A stretch of DNA of 64,000 bases from Channallabes apus. Taxonomy: Eukaryota; Chordata; Actinopteri; Siluriformes; Clariidae. Of this stretch, positions 1-13,240 are shown in pieces; within the stretch, counting starts at the first letter, position 1; the number at the start of each line of letters is the position of its first letter. The position numbers and the translations under genes are program-made. The notes beneath the pieces are model-generated. The model was not told where the DNA came from, ran no database searches, and was given only the letters and a program-made list of their open reading frames with translations. The stretch covers positions 27,742,571 through 27,806,570 of the forward strand of contig CM060107.1 of assembly GCA_030522415.1 (NCBI GenBank). The letters are read 5' to 3'.

Positions 1-2850
1 TCACCACAGGTTACCTATGAGACATTAGTGGATTGTCAGTTTCTTTCTTTTTCTTAGTCCTGCCTGAACATGGTTACCTGTAGACGTATTTGTATATTTG
101 TTAGTTCAGCATTTTCTTCTTCCGTGAGTGACCTTCATGTGTGAACAACAAGTCAATCTTAAAAGAAACAGATAGGATGAGCTGTTCATTACTGTACTGA
201 TATATTTAACACTGGCACATTTATTTAATGTCAATTCAGTGTGCAGGACAGCCAAGGTACAACACGTATGAGACTGTTACCCACATCAGCTATTCAAAGA
301 GGTGAGGGAAAAAGATCAGGATGTATAATGATTGACCAGTAAAGGGGGGGTTGGTAATTAGATGCCCTCTGAACACCAGTGTCAAACACACTGAGTAGAT
401 GGTTGTGCTCATGAAGACAAATACACCCCAGGGGGTGGGGCTATAGACAGAGTGAAAGTACTAGAAATACTGTTTGTGTATGTGTGTATGTTATGTGGGC
501 ACTCCTTTTTCTGTTTAAATGTTGTACAAAGCCTTTCACACAAGAGAAGCTATCTCTTCCCCCATCCGCAGTTCTGAAAGCAGCCTCGCTGTTTTTTTTT
601 GCACAATAGTTATGTGTTAGACACAGTCTTAGAATTGTGATCTTAGATCAGTACAAAATGCAGACATTTCTGAGCAGGAAGAGAGTATTTTGCGCCCATG
701 ATGGGAAACGAGACATTTCCCAACAATGACAGAACAAAGCTAAACCACAAGAAGTAAACAACCTCTGGGTCTCATGTATGTCAAATACTACTTATTGACT
801 TTTAAATGCTGCATGCTTCTATTCAACACATAAACAAGACATTAACTGGGGAGAGTAAACTCAAAAAGCTTATTTAAAAAGACTATGTTGGTAGTCAACA
901 TTGAAACATATTAAGAGCATTACTCGTCTGCAGAACGATGATTGGTCTGTAGTAGTACTGCTTTATAACCTTTAGCCTTCTGATTTGTTAGTTAGATCAT
1001 TAAAGAACTTTGACACATTCTAGGGAAAACTGCAGTCACTGAGTGATTATGATAAACACCTGAAATGCTGTTCATATCAAGCGGTTTTCCTGTAATAAAC
1101 TGGAAGGAAATCTTGAGCACAACCCACATAAGCTTTTACTGCTACTGAGTTCATGCATCTTCATGCACACTTTCTATGTGATGTCAAGAAAGATTATTCC
1201 ATTGTTTGTCCTCACATTGCAGTGATTGTGGTGCATCCTTGTTGTTGAAAGGAGATGACCCCCATACCCATATTGCACACAACTAGGGCACCAGGGCCTT
1301 GTGTTCTGGTACAGTATGTCCTTGAATGGACAGTTTAACCCAGTGTTGTACATGGTCAGTTTGCAGAGCTGATATAAAAGATATATTTATTTTACGAACA
1401 ACAGTAGACAAGATAAAGCATAAGCTATAAGAATGAATCTACCCAGTTTTTGTGAACTCAGAAGAAAAACTAGTTTCTAAAAAGCTATGAATCAGTAGTG
1501 GCTATTAAAATAGCAAAATGAGACAATTCTTTTCACCGCAGGGGACATATAGTGGGAGAGATCACACCCACCTTCAAAATTTTTGGTATTGTGTGAGCCC
1601 AGTTCATCAGTGAAAGGCCACATAGTGGGTTGTGTGTGGGTGAAGTGAGAGGTATTCATAGTTTCTTACTGTACTTCTTGTACAGTGTTTGGGTTTATTT
1701 TCATGATCTCTAATAGCCCAATAATACATAATAATATTTACACTGCAGTACGGGTACGGTTCTCTATTATTATCGTCATTGCAGCACTACTTTGCCTACA
1801 TGCCTAGAGAATGTCTTAAGGATTTTTTGTGCATTTAGTAAAGAAAATTAACATTTATAATTAAAAAGATTTTACAAAAAAAATGGGGAACCAGCAAACC
1901 ATAGCCTTGTATTGTCTTTTCACCCTTTTCTCATGTTATCTGACTGCTGAAGACAGACGAATAAGCATACTCCCCCCTTCACTCTGAAGCAGCCATCTTG
2001 TGAAAGAGGAACTGCCCCCTTGTTGTTGTGCTGTCATGGAGTGCGCCTCTGAAGAACCACATGAAATGCAAGAACACCCAGTCCGTGTGGTGAAAAGAAT
2101 ATGTAAAGTAATACAGACAGATGGCCCTCTGAATTCAGGAACTTTCCAGAGCCTTTTGTGAACAGAACTGAGAGAGTACACACTTTCCCACAGAGGAGAT
2201 GCACAGGGTGCACAACAGCATTCTCGCTTTTCTTCTCTCATGTTTTTTCCCACAATCTTTAATTTTAAAATTTGAAAACATTCTGGAATATTTCACTGCT
2301 AAAAAGATAATGTTTTATAAAGCTGGATTTTAAAATGCATTTTAGTAATTATTTTAAAATTATTATTATTATTATGCGCTCTGCTGTTAAAACCTAGGAA
2401 GCTAATCAGGCTAATTAAAACAGTGTGATTGTTTTATGAGTTCTTCTGGCTTAGTTTCGATATGAGGCGCAGTCAATGTACCATGGATCTGCTTGCACTT
2501 TTATGAGAAGCAGCTCTTTATCTTCCATCAGATTATTTAAACAATGTACAACTTTCCTTCTTGAAACATTACTTCCTTACAACTGCTGTATAGAAGTGCA
2601 CACTCATTTCAGCTAATAGCAGCAAACCAACATCTTGTCATGCAAGACACATTGAAATCAGTGAACCTAATCACTCCATACACCCAAGTAACTTATTACT
2701 TTAGGTACTTCCATGTACCTTACTAGGTAGTTAAAAACACTTAAACTGTACTTGGCTGAGCTCTATATCTGTTACCCTGATCTGTTCATATTTCTCTCTT
2801 TCTTTAACGAAGTAAAATTATGTCATGATTATGACAATGTATTTTTTTTT
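1..2850. other. upstream noncoding DNA
   Basis: No gene is supported here. The only long open frame (minus strand, 2253-1936, 105 codons) has no recognisable domain and no splice context. The stretch is AT-rich with short homopolymer runs and a small ATT run near 2360. It lies upstream of klf13 and could hold distal regulatory DNA, but nothing in it stands out. Confidence 0.6.
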
Positions 2851-2852
2851 AT

Positions 2853-2985
2853 TAGATAGATAACTTTATTCCTCCCAAAGGGAATTGTAATGTAACAGCA
2901 GCCAGTTCACAGATTATAAAACATACAAACAACAAGGTGTAGAAGAATATTAAGTCAAGAAATGACCATGAAACAGAGTGAAGTT
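2853..2985. repeat. teleost retroposon tail fragment, copy A
   Basis: A GATA-type run leads into a block resembling the 'tttattcctcccaaaggg' motif that is widespread in fish genomes, followed by a stretch with acagcagcca and ttcacagatt. A second diverged copy in the same orientation lies about 570 bp downstream. The family name is not certain; the tail looks like that of a dispersed retroposon. Confidence 0.5.
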
Positions 2986-3394
2986 ATTATTAGTAAAAAA
3001 AAAATAAAAAATACTGCACATTAAGGTGCACTAATGAGGTAAAAAAAACATTGCAAAATAATAAAAATATACTGTTTTTATGTACATGATTATTGTATAT
3101 ACAAGTGGGAACTTTGTAACTGGATGGTTAATGATGTTTCTTTAATGACACATACATTAAACAATTTGTACAATACCATGTTGCACAACTTGGCAAAGAA
3201 CTACATCAAATAAAACACTGCTCAATAAAACACTGGGGAAAAATGCAGAAAATGTATCCAAAGGTTTTATTGATTTAATACATGTGCATATGATTATGAA
3301 GAGCATTTGGATGGTTAAATGCATTTAATCGCATATTGACCAGAATGGTGTTCTCCACTACAGCCTATGTTTTAAAAGTGAATACTAGGCCAGG

Positions 3395-3510
3395 ATAGAT
3401 TATATAGAACTGGATGGATGGATAGATAGATAATTTAAATTCTCTTTGGGAGAACATTATATGTTACAGTAGCCAGATCACATTTTAGAATCAAGCAAGA
3501 AATACTAATG
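3395..3510. repeat. teleost retroposon tail fragment, copy B
   Basis: GATG/GATA repeats are followed by a block that lines up with copy A: ctctttgggag, then acagtagccag, then a 'tcacatttta' segment. It is more decayed than copy A. The two copies in the same orientation suggest either independent insertions or an old local duplication. Confidence 0.45.
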
Positions 3511-3764
3511 CAAAAAGAAGAAGAAGAAAAAAAAAAGAGTAAAATAAATGGAAACGTAAAATCAAAAGTGGGGGAAAATCTATGTACATATGTACTAAAT
3601 GCTATGGTTCATCGTGAAATGATATAGTACTAGACCACAAATGAATGCTACACCACCTTTGGTAGGGTGCTAGATAGGCACACTATTCAGTAAGGTAGTG
3701 TCCGGGTTTGGATGGATCCGAGTACAGTGAAGTTTGAGCCGGTGCACTTTGGGACACTCTGTGG

Positions 3765-3830
3765 GCCAATGAACGCGCGCGCGCACTGTGACGACACTCC
3801 AGGCCACCACGCCCCCAGCGTGGATACCGA
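3765..3830 (+). promoter_or_regulatory. CpG-rich klf13 proximal promoter region
   Basis: In an otherwise AT-rich region this stretch has an alternating CG run (about 3774-3784), a TGACGA element resembling a half CRE site, and a GC/CACCC-type box (ccaccacgccccc at 3804-3816). No TATA box is obvious. It lies roughly 360-430 bp upstream of the klf13 start codon, as expected for a TATA-less CpG-island promoter. KLF proteins bind CACCC/GC boxes, so autoregulation is conceivable, but that is inference. The transcription start was not located. Confidence 0.4.
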
Positions 3831-4020
3831 CAGCTCCAGTGAGCGCAGAGCACAATACTGTCACTTTGCATGGGTATGGACTTTTTTGCCACGATGGGGA
3901 CTTTTTACATTCAACCTACCCAAGTTTATCAGCCTGTCTTTGCCTGAAAAGTAGCTCTTAAGTAGCGAGCAGTCAGTGCGGCGCGTGAACGGTTCGTATC
4001 TCCGCGTGCTTTTGTTCAGG

Positions 4021-4047
4021 ATGTCAGGTTTGTTGAAAAGCCGGTAA
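4021..4047 (+). other. short upstream ORF in the klf13 leader
   Basis: An ATG with A at -3 opens an eight-codon frame ending in TAA, 142 bp before the klf13 start codon. A second minimal uORF (ATG-TCC-TAA) sits at 4141-4149. Both would be in the 5' leader if transcription starts upstream of 4021. They could reduce initiation at the main start. Mammalian KLF13/RFLAT-1 is known to be translationally controlled through its 5' UTR. Use of these uORFs is unproven. Confidence 0.35.
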
Positions 4048-4189
4048 CGATACAAAGTGAGTTTGCTGAATGTTCAGCATCACACAAAAGGGATCGACGA
4101 CAGATTCGAGCGATTTCGACAAGTGTCACTTCGCTTTTGAATGTCCTAAAGAAACATCGGGGGCACTTTTATTTTGTGTGTTTGACAAA

Positions 4190-4637
4190 ATGGAACATTT
4201 AGCAGCAGAGTGCCTTGTGTCCATGTCCAGCCGCGCAGTTGTGCACGGTCCTAAAGGGAACAGGGAGATTCGACCCGAACCTGCGGCTGCACCCAGGACT
4301 GGAGACGAGACCAAGGAAGCGCTGGTGAAGGACAACTCTTCTCTTTTCGTCGTGGCCCGAATTCTGGCGGATTTCAATCAGCAGAGCCCGACTAATTTCG
4401 CCGAGCAGGAAAAAACAAAAGAAGAGAGCATGCCACCAAGCCCACCGCGAGAGGATGGAAATTCTGCCACACCTACCGCCGACTCTGACGATCCTGCCAC
4501 TAAACAAAGAGGCAAGCGATGGAGGGCTCGCGCTGAGCAGGAGTCCACGCAGAAAAAGCACAAATGCCACTATTCGGGCTGCGAAAAAGTTTATGGCAAA
4601 TCGTCACATCTCAAAGCTCATCTAAGGACACATACAG
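4190..4637 (+). CDS. klf13: Kruppel-like factor 13, coding exon 1
   Basis: Encodes residues 1-149 of a nuclear transcription factor that binds GC/CACCC boxes. The N-terminus carries the [17 protein letters not shown] block, the Sin3-interacting segment shared by KLF9, KLF13 and KLF16, then the conserved [15 protein letters not shown] stretch. An acidic, proline- and serine-rich linker follows, then a basic patch ([10 protein letters not shown]). Zinc finger 1 has C126, C131, H144 and H148. The exon ends after 'cat aca g' with donor GTCAGT, phase 1, inside the finger 1-2 linker. I chose the ATG at 4190 because its Kozak context is strong (A at -3, G at +4) and the protein then aligns with known KLF13. 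An in-frame ATG at 4070 would add 40 residues but has a weak context. Very confident in the family; the start is likely but not proven. Confidence 0.95.
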
Positions 4638-4914
4638 GTCAGTTTGCATTGCAGCGAGTGCGCTTTGTCATTTCGCAGCTCAGAGAAAGAAGCACAGATA
4701 CTGAAACCGGTTGGGAGCCAATTTTCCCGATTTACATGAGGATTTATTATTAACCTCTACCTCGCTGCATAATCACTCTAAATAAGACACCGTGCTCCAA
4801 ATCTTGCTTCTGCATAGTTACAATTGAACACATGGACAACGATTTTCGATTAATCCGCTAACATTTAGCCATTCTTAAAAAAAAAAAAAGGTTCATATGT
4901 TATTTAAGCTTGCG

Positions 4915-5600
4915 TCGTAAATAACGTCACGCCCACAGCAGGAGCCTTAGAGTCAGTCTAGCTATATAGCAACAGTTTTCCACCGGTTTAACCCACAGCA
5001 CCACTTCCGGTGTCTGTGTCTCTATACACTTGAGCTCACTTCAACAGGAACGCGTACTGTACGAGATATCCGGGGACAATATGTTCCGATCGAGTGCTGG
5101 AAGTCCACACGCGCAGTTACCACTTGTCCTTATCCATATAGGACTGGCAGTAAACAACCCCCACTTAACCTCTAGTTAATACATACTCTCTCTCTCTCTC
5201 TTACACACACACGCACATGTATTAAGTTTTACTGAAATCCTACACTTACTACATTAATGTTAGTTCTTGTGCAAAAAAAAAAAAAAGTTGTCAAACTCGA
5301 AGGTCACCAAGCAGCCGAGCAAAGCGCGCGACGCACGATTCTAACGCGAACGGATCGTTGTTGTTTTTATAAACACTGCCGATAAAAAAAAAGGATAAAG
5401 CATGCAAAGATTGGACTAAACGTGCAGAAAAACGCATAAAGAAAAAAGGGGTGGGGGGTCGTGCTGGAGTTGTGTAGATGTGGGTGCCTCTTAAGCCCTT
5501 TGTTGTTAAGTGCCACACCCCCGCGCGCTACACTGCCAGCTGATCTGGCCAGCAACAGACTCAGCTAGACGAGCTCCGAGAGAGAGAGCGGAACACAAGC
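4915..5600 (+). promoter_or_regulatory. CpG-rich segment at the start of klf13 intron 1
   Basis: CpG dinucleotides remain common well past exon 1. There is a CRE-half plus GC-box-like string (acgtcacgcccac, about 4924-4936), a CpG cluster at 5310-5355 and a CACCC-type box at about 5513-5522. This looks like the downstream part of a CpG island, or an intronic promoter/enhancer. No exon was identified here. Confidence 0.35.
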
Positions 5601-6139
5601 ACACAGCACCACCCTTCTTCAGCTTCACATCTAAAGCTTTTGTGCAAAAAAGATTCAAAAACAAAAAAGTTGTGTATTCAAATCCACTGATTTTTCACTT
5701 ATGTTGCTTTGCTGTTCTATTCCATAATTTATGCTCCATGAAACAGCTATGTCTCCTCCCCTCAAAAAGAAAGAGGTCTTGCACTATAGCAATCAGCACA
5801 TCTGGCATCATAAAAGTAAAGAGAGGTCTCCACCAGTGCTTTGGCTTGACGTGGCCGGCATGGTGCACACCCATTTCCACGGCTGCTATGGCACACCCTT
5901 TTCAGATGCGACAGTGAGTGCAGACAGGATGCACCATGTGAGCAGTAGTGGAAAGGTTGTTTTTGTGAAACGGTCAGTTCACAGTCTGAGTGAAAGCAAT
6001 CCTAAAACAAGCCCACTAGCTTATTGCTCAATTTCTTACTCTCGCACATGCCTCGTTCTGCTTGTTTGGACCTCTTTCATGGCCAATTGTTTTTGCATTC
6101 CTTCCTTCTTGGTTTTGCTTGACACATGTATACACACTA

Positions 6140-6140
<1 letters not shown>

Positions 6141-6222
<82 letters not shown>
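6141..6222. repeat. compound (CT)n-(AT)n microsatellite
   Basis: About 26 bp of CT repeats run directly into about 52 bp of AT repeats, followed by a short GTAC/ATAC-rich spacer. The AT part is fully self-complementary. Probably polymorphic in length. Confidence 0.95.
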
Positions 6223-6229
<7 letters not shown>

Positions 6230-9200
6230 CACATACATACGTGGCCTCACTTGACATTCAGGCTTGTGTGATCGGGTGGTGTTCTGGTTGAATAATGAGT
6301 ATTCCATCTCATTTGTTTTGGTAATCAGAGAATGTGGGTCAGTTGAGTTCAGCAGTCCAGACTCTGCCAAAGTGCTATGTGCGCCCAGTCTTTTCCAAAG
6401 CACTCAGCAGATTTTCTCTCAGTCCCAACCAATAGATCAAAGAGAAAATGGATCCCTCTCCTAGCTAAACACCACTGTCTAAAAGAAGGGGGAACACTGT
6501 GTTATAAAAACAAACCAGTGAGCCAAGTGGGCTGGAGTCCTCATTCGACTTTAGCAACACCCTGAACTCTGTGCCGACTCTGGTTTGAACTCCATGCTGG
6601 AACATTTGTTCTTGTGAATCAGAATCTGGGCACAGACCTCTTTTTCTCTCAGAATTAAAAAAAATATATGCCTGGAGCTCAGGATTTTTTAAGATGACTC
6701 ACTGTAGCATTGCTAATGTTTTTGATATGAGGTCATATTGGAATGCAGCAATATTTCCCCCCCCGTACAGTATTAGTTAGTTTTGGCTTGCAATTTTGCA
6801 TATATGTGCACTATATGCTGTAGAACGCCTGGGAAGCCATGTGCTAGCTTGCTGTGAGAAAAGGGGGTTTATGACCAAGCTTGAGCAGATGTACTATTGT
6901 TATCATATGCTGGTTTAAATCATCTGACAGAGGGCTTGACTTGCTGCTTCGAAGGAGATTGCAGTACTGTATGCATTGAAATGCAAATTAAGTGAGAACA
7001 ATGTACATAGTAAATGTAATATCATGAGAAAAAAAGAAAAGAAATGTTTGTTGATTTTGATGGCTGTTACACAGTATTTATGGTTCATCACTGATTATTC
7101 AAACATCCATCTAACAAGGATTAGAAGCATGACTAGATGAACAACTTTTCACATTGAGTGATTGCACATTGCTTTTCATGTGTGTAGACCTTATGCAAAT
7201 CCAGCTTGCTGTTTTAGCTTTTGGGTGTTTGCAGTGCTGCTCTGTATAATTGACCCACGTGTCTGAAGTTCACTTGGCTTCCCTGTAATCCTGTGGCGAC
7301 CTGTGGTTACAAAATGTTTGTGATTGAGATAAGGTTAGTAGAATGACCTTGAGGTGACTTACAAAGAAATGTGTTACTGCTTAGCTTGACTGTACAGCCA
7401 GACTTTGGCTGACACTTGAATATAGAAGTTAAAATGGAACTTTTCTGTTGGCGGATTGTTGGATCATTCTCTTTGTTCTCTAGTTCTCGTGGGTACCTTG
7501 TGTATTTCATCATCAAAATCATAGGGAAGAGTTTTGACGCAGATAAATCAGATGTTTTACACTAGATAAACTTAATATGGTCAACCATTCAAAAAGCTGG
7601 GATAAATATGCTGAAATCTTTAGACATTTATCCTTCATTCTTACATAAGTCCATAACGATAGTTCTGATGGCAAAAATTCTAAAGATTGCCGTAACATGT
7701 AGGATAAAATCTTAGATTCCTAGAAAATGAGGTTGTGCTGTGCAAGGCTCATAAATCATAATCACCCACACAGATGGATGACTAGCACTAGATGTGTTGT
7801 CTTATCTGTGACGTAATTTGCTTGCAGGTTGCAATTTAGAGAAGTCTTATTTTTGTAATACATTAAAGAGAAAAAAAAAACTCAGTACTACTTTGTTGCA
7901 GTATGTATGTGAAATGGAATGGGTGGGGTCCATATGAGAAACACACGCTTGAAACTTGAGAGTTTCAGTACAAGTGGAGAAAGTGACATATTTGCAGAAA
8001 ATTCTCAAAGCTGAGACTCTTATCCTTGTGGGCAATTTGGCACGCACATACTATGCTTATAGTGCATTTGAGGTCTTTTCCCCAAGGTTGTTGCTGCAAT
8101 ATTTATTTTTTTTTAACAAAATGTTTGCTGTATGAGTTGCAAAGCCACATCTCACCCTTTGCCTCTTTACTGAAAACTTTAAATGTGGCTTAGCGTAAAC
8201 TGGTCCATAGATTTATGACTTAAATGTCTTTACCTACATGTTTAGGTTTTGGTAAGATATATGTTTGATAATCTTTCATTTTATTTGCTTTATCCTCTAG
8301 ACGAACTGGAACCAGACCTGGAGTTGATATTCTTATTGATAAGTCTTCACTATACTGTATACCCAAAAAAGCCAATTGGGTAATTGCAGAAATATGTTTT
8401 GATTAGCAGATCCATGCTGGAGTCTTGTGACTGATATAGGTGTATATATACTGCATGTGATTTGGGATATCCGTCAACATAACCCAGTCTGCTTACATCT
8501 GTACATCTCAATAATGTCATTTGGCTCATATAGGGTGAGCTAGTAGCCATGGGAATGTCCAATAGATTGAAGCAATAAGTTAGTGGGTCTGACTTAGTCA
8601 CATTGAGGTTGTAGCCTTCTTTATGCATTCACATTTTTCCCCCTTTCCTCTGCACTGTTTTGCTGAATAGAGGTCAAAGGTTTGTTAAGACATGACATTT
8701 TCAAGGGAACATGCTGAATACAAATAGCTCGTTATACCGCATGTGTTTGCAAGCCTTCAGCAGGTTGAGGGTCTAAGGTTACTAGACAGATTTGTCTGAC
8801 AACTCATAAAGGTGGGGCGTGGGTTCCCCTTCCTCTGTACCGCATGGCTTTAGCTATGGAAAATAACTTGAAAAGCAATACAAGTTATTAGCTAAAACAA
8901 CTTTTTGGTGGGGACAAGATTTCATTCACCACAATAGTGTTCAGTTTAGTGATACTGTCCCATATGTTAGTGCTTGTGTGTTCACAACCCAGCTGCAATG
9001 TCTGTAGAGTCTAATTAGGTTAAATAATTCTGTTGCCATGCTGAAATTGAATAACACGAATAACATGTCATGTCATGTCAAGTAATATGTGCTTCGTGTA
9101 GACAAAGTGATGTCTCTGATGTGCTCAGCATCTTGTATGCCATGTTCTAACTGTATTAACTTTTGATAGGACACAATGGAACCAAAGGACAAGCAATGAC

Positions 9201-12200
9201 ACAATGGAACCAAAGGACACAATGCAATATTTCACAGAAGGTGTCCTTTTTTGCTCTTCCACTAACTCATTGATCCTGGGGGCTCCCTGTGGCATTGCTT
9301 TCTCGAGGCACCATTATGAGGCACCTTTTTTGTACCAGTCAATAGAAAATATTCTGGCTCTTGATTTATCAAAAATGATGCACAGTGTTAATCTATGTTG
9401 CAAAAAGGTTCAAATAATGCACTGCGAGATAAAATAGACCAGAGTCTGATCCTCCTTCCGTACTGTCCTTCACACAGCACTGAGCTCACATATCCTTTAG
9501 TTAGCTTTGGCAGAATCTTATTAAAAAAACACTCTGTTCCTCCCCACCCCCTCAGCCTTGTGTCCTATTTCCCTGGCTGACAGTACCTTAAGAAAATGAG
9601 TTGCTGAGGTGTTGTGTACTCGGCAGGGCCTGGCCTTGCTTGCCCTCTAGTTGCATGCGACCCAGTGGTGTCAGTTTCTCCTCTTAGAAAAGAGAGTATC
9701 TCAAGCTGCCAAGTTGCTGCATTTTTAAGCCTTCCTGATGATTCATAGAGCCACCAGTAGAGGATCTCACACATAATGCTTAGCACTGACTGCACACTTT
9801 GCTATGCCTGGTACAATACTGTACAGAGTGGACCCACAGGGGATGGGGGATGAGTTGATGTCAATGCCCCTCACCCTGGTAATGTAGGTCATTTGTGCAG
9901 CTGCAGCTGCAGGCAGTCTGGTTTGGGTCTTTTCTGCCCATGCTTTTTGGAGCTAAGAAAGCATGGGGGGTGATGTCTATGTTTATTGTACCGGAGATTT
10001 GTGGTGCCTCCAGGCTCTCATATTTATATTAACTGAAGTCTACAAGGTGCTTGACCCCTCCCTGTCTATACATTTTGAGTGGAGGATCCAGAGTAGCGTG
10101 CTGTGGTTATGGCATAGATGAAAAGGCGCATTCAATCTGACAGGCGGCGGCTTTAATGGTGGGGATATGCTCTGCTATTTCACATAAGGAGTGAAAAGAC
10201 CTCGTTTTGAATACTCCTAGTCTGTCAGTTGGAAGGCTGATAAAGACATGCAGGAGGATCTGGGTATGTTCTGGCCCTTCCTTTAATGATCAACAACTGT
10301 GTTATTTTAGATTGGACTTTGAATTTAGATACAGGAACTTGCAAGTGGGCATGACACACTCAAGTCACACTCAGTGTGCTCGGCACCCTCCTGTCTATGT
10401 GAGCATTTCTGCAGATATAAACAGCTTCTAACAACAGCAGGTGTCTCTTCGTACTTAGTTAACCAGGCTTAAAAAGATTAACCCACAGTCTGGAGGAAAG
10501 AAAGCCTGCCATCAGGTAATAAATTAGTCTAATATGATGAGGTGCAGAATTCCATCAAACCTGCATTCTTCCTGTCCAAAGAAGGTAGAACACTAAATGA
10601 CTTATCAGAGTGTTACTGCCTGATGCTCCGGTGCATCTGAGTTCCTCTGAGTGCTGTAGGTGGTGGGCGTGTGGGAGTGAGTAATGGTTATCACAAATGG
10701 AATACTGAAATGGCAGACAGCATAGACCCTCCCATAGCACACGAGGCTGATGCTATTGTTCATACCCAGACAGTACCGACACCACAAGATGAGACATGCA
10801 GGTCAAAAGTGATTTTTCTTCAGAAACAAAAGGAGTTAACAAATTCAATATGTTTGTGTTTTGCCATCCGTTCCATCAGCAAGATCATTTCAGTCCACCC
10901 ATATGTCTTTGTTCTAGCTATACTTTAAACAACAGTAAATGCAGATTTGTCCAAGTCAAACTAGTGAAAGCAGACAGGAGATGAAGAGTCTTTTAAGCTC
11001 TGGTGTCTGTCATTGTACAGGCTCTTCCCCATTTTCCTATTTGCACGTGCACACAGAAGGTTACGCTGATGCACTAATAAGCAAGGTGTGATTAACTGCC
11101 ATCTTCCTTCCTAGTCTCAGAGAGATTCTCTATGGATTTTGTAAAAAAAAAAAAAAATCTGTATTTGATCACACAGTGTATGGTGTTAATGCTCTCTCTC
11201 TCTCTCTCTCACACATAAATTAAAGGCAGCCGTGACTTTATTACCAGTTGCTCTTGAGCCAGTGTTTGTGGTTTTCAGTCTCTATGGTATATATGGCCAC
11301 ACTGAGCTCATTTCTTGGCTTGTTGCACTAGGTGGGTGTGTCCCATCTTTCTCCTGGGTGGTTATTATATCTGCAGTCACCCCAATAATGATGATGATGA
11401 TGTCACTGAACTTTCATGAACTAGCGTTGTCGTGAAGCTACTGCTGCAGGAGTGACACGCAGACTGATCTGAGAACAGCAAAGCGCTATTATCCGTTGAT
11501 GAGGATTTGGACAGGACAAATTGGTCTTGGGCTTGGAACAAAAAGGCAGGCTACACCCCATGCAGAGGCTACAGCTTCCACAGCAGTCTTGTCATTAACC
11601 CACTGTGGAGTTGCACGGTCGGGCTGGCTCCTGCCTGGCTCTTATCCACGTCTATAAATGCAGGAATAAATTATATCCCTCAGATGAGTGCTGCTACTAC
11701 GCTTGTGGTGCTGGTCTGGGACTTACATTGGGCTTACTCAGTGGAGCTCAATGTGGTAAGTGTAGTGTTTCTCTAACCAATACTTCATATGAACCTTCAA
11801 GCCAACTTCATGACAACATCAAGCCACTATTATAGGTGGGTTTATGCTGATGAGAGAAGCATGACTTTATTTTGTCTCCAGACCGAAAATGTCAATTTAA
11901 GTAAGATCTAGGACATTTTCCTATAATTTTTGCTAAAGCCATCAAAGATCAAGTCTAAAATCCGACTAAAGGCAAGCTTGGTTTGTGTTGTTGCCTGCCT
12001 ATTCGTCTGCTCGGTATAGCTATAGACTAGGGGTGCAAAAATTGATCGATGTTGACGACTAAAAACGATAATCAAATTAGTTTAGCAACTAATTTAATTG
12101 CCGATTAGTTGATGACATTGCCAGTGGTGCTTGATTTTCATGTGAACTGTGAATGCCCTGGTATGTGGGTGTTAGGTTTACTGGAGCAAAGTGAGTAATA

Positions 12201-12860
12201 GCATGATGGCAAACACCTTCGTGAGCAAAACTCTGTGGGAGCATTTTATTCTTAACTCGAGCAAAATAGCCAACTAGAATGAGAGGGAAAGATTTTGTGC
12301 TGTCTGGGGCATGACCAAGCGCCACTTTATGGAAACCGCAACAGTCAGGCAAGTTTGAAAGGATTCACACCTGAAGAGAATGTGGTCAATTAGTCACTGT
12401 GCGTCAGGTTTTTACTGTATTTCAATTTCTTCTCAATTACCCGTTTTAAGTGAAATACACGCATTTACACATAAATGCACACACTTAACTTTTCCCCTGA
12501 CACTTGACCATTTCCCTTCACCGCAGGCTGAATCTCAGTTTTCAACTTTTCAACATTTCAACTTAACCTCCATAATTGCCATCTGCTAGCTTTAAGCTTT
12601 AATTAATACTTCTATTTAATTGCAGCTACTTGGCTTTTCCTTGGTTGTAGATATTGTTTCATTAAAAAAGTTGGAAAATGTGTTTTTAAATGAAGTTTTC
12701 ATCTTTGTTATACTAATTGGTAGTTACCACATGCACAAAACAAACTCAGGCTAAATGTTAAAACTGATAGCTAAATAAAAGCTATTAAGTAATTGTTTCA
12801 TTTGTAATATAATTAATTGATTTATCATTTCAATAATGAATAGATTAATAGATTATTATA

Positions 12861-13077
12861 CAGTGGTGTGAAAAACTATTTGCCCCCTTCCTGATTTCTT
12901 ATTCTTTTGCATGTTTGTCACACTTAAATGTTTCTGCTCATCAAAAACCGTTAACTATTAGTCAAAGATAACATAATTGAACACAAAATGCAGTTTTTAA
13001 ATGAAGGTTTACGTTATTAAGGGAGAAAAAAACCCTCCAAATCTACATGGCCCTGTGTGAAAAAGTGATTGCCCCCC
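12861..13077 (+). repeat. left terminal inverted repeat of the Tc1-like element
   Basis: It pairs with 14268-14480. The outer repeat lies at the tip and the inner repeat at about 13046-13077; both contain the gtgtgaaaaa core that the transposase is expected to bind. Confidence 0.9.
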
Positions 13078-13240
13078 TTGTTAAAAAATAACTTAACTGT
13101 GGTTTATCACACCTGAGTTCAATTTCTGTAGTCACCCCCAGGCCTGATTACTGCCACACCTATTTCAATTAAGAAATCACTTAAATAGGAGCTACCTGAC
13201 ACAGAGAAGTAGACCAAAAGCACCTCAAAAGCTAGACATC

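Larger units (their letters stand above)
4638..12027 (+). other. klf13 intron 1, 5' half
   Basis: This noncoding stretch begins at the exon 1 donor. The first kilobase stays CpG-rich (see 4915-5600). Downstream it is ordinary AT-rich intron with a CT/TA microsatellite near 6.2 kb, a short CT run at about 11190-11211 and an ATG triplet run near 11390. Open frames of 60-185 codons occur but none has a recognisable domain; the 186-codon frame at 5731-6291 runs through the microsatellite. Confidence 0.7.

Noticed and set aside
3712..3954. An 80-codon plus-strand frame in the CpG-rich klf13 promoter
   Set aside because: No resemblance to KLF N-termini, not in frame with exon 1, and it lies where the promoter and leader are expected.
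4126..4570. Minus-strand open frames of 83 and 123 codons opposite klf13 exon 1
   Set aside because: Antisense shadows of the klf13 coding sequence in GC-richer DNA.
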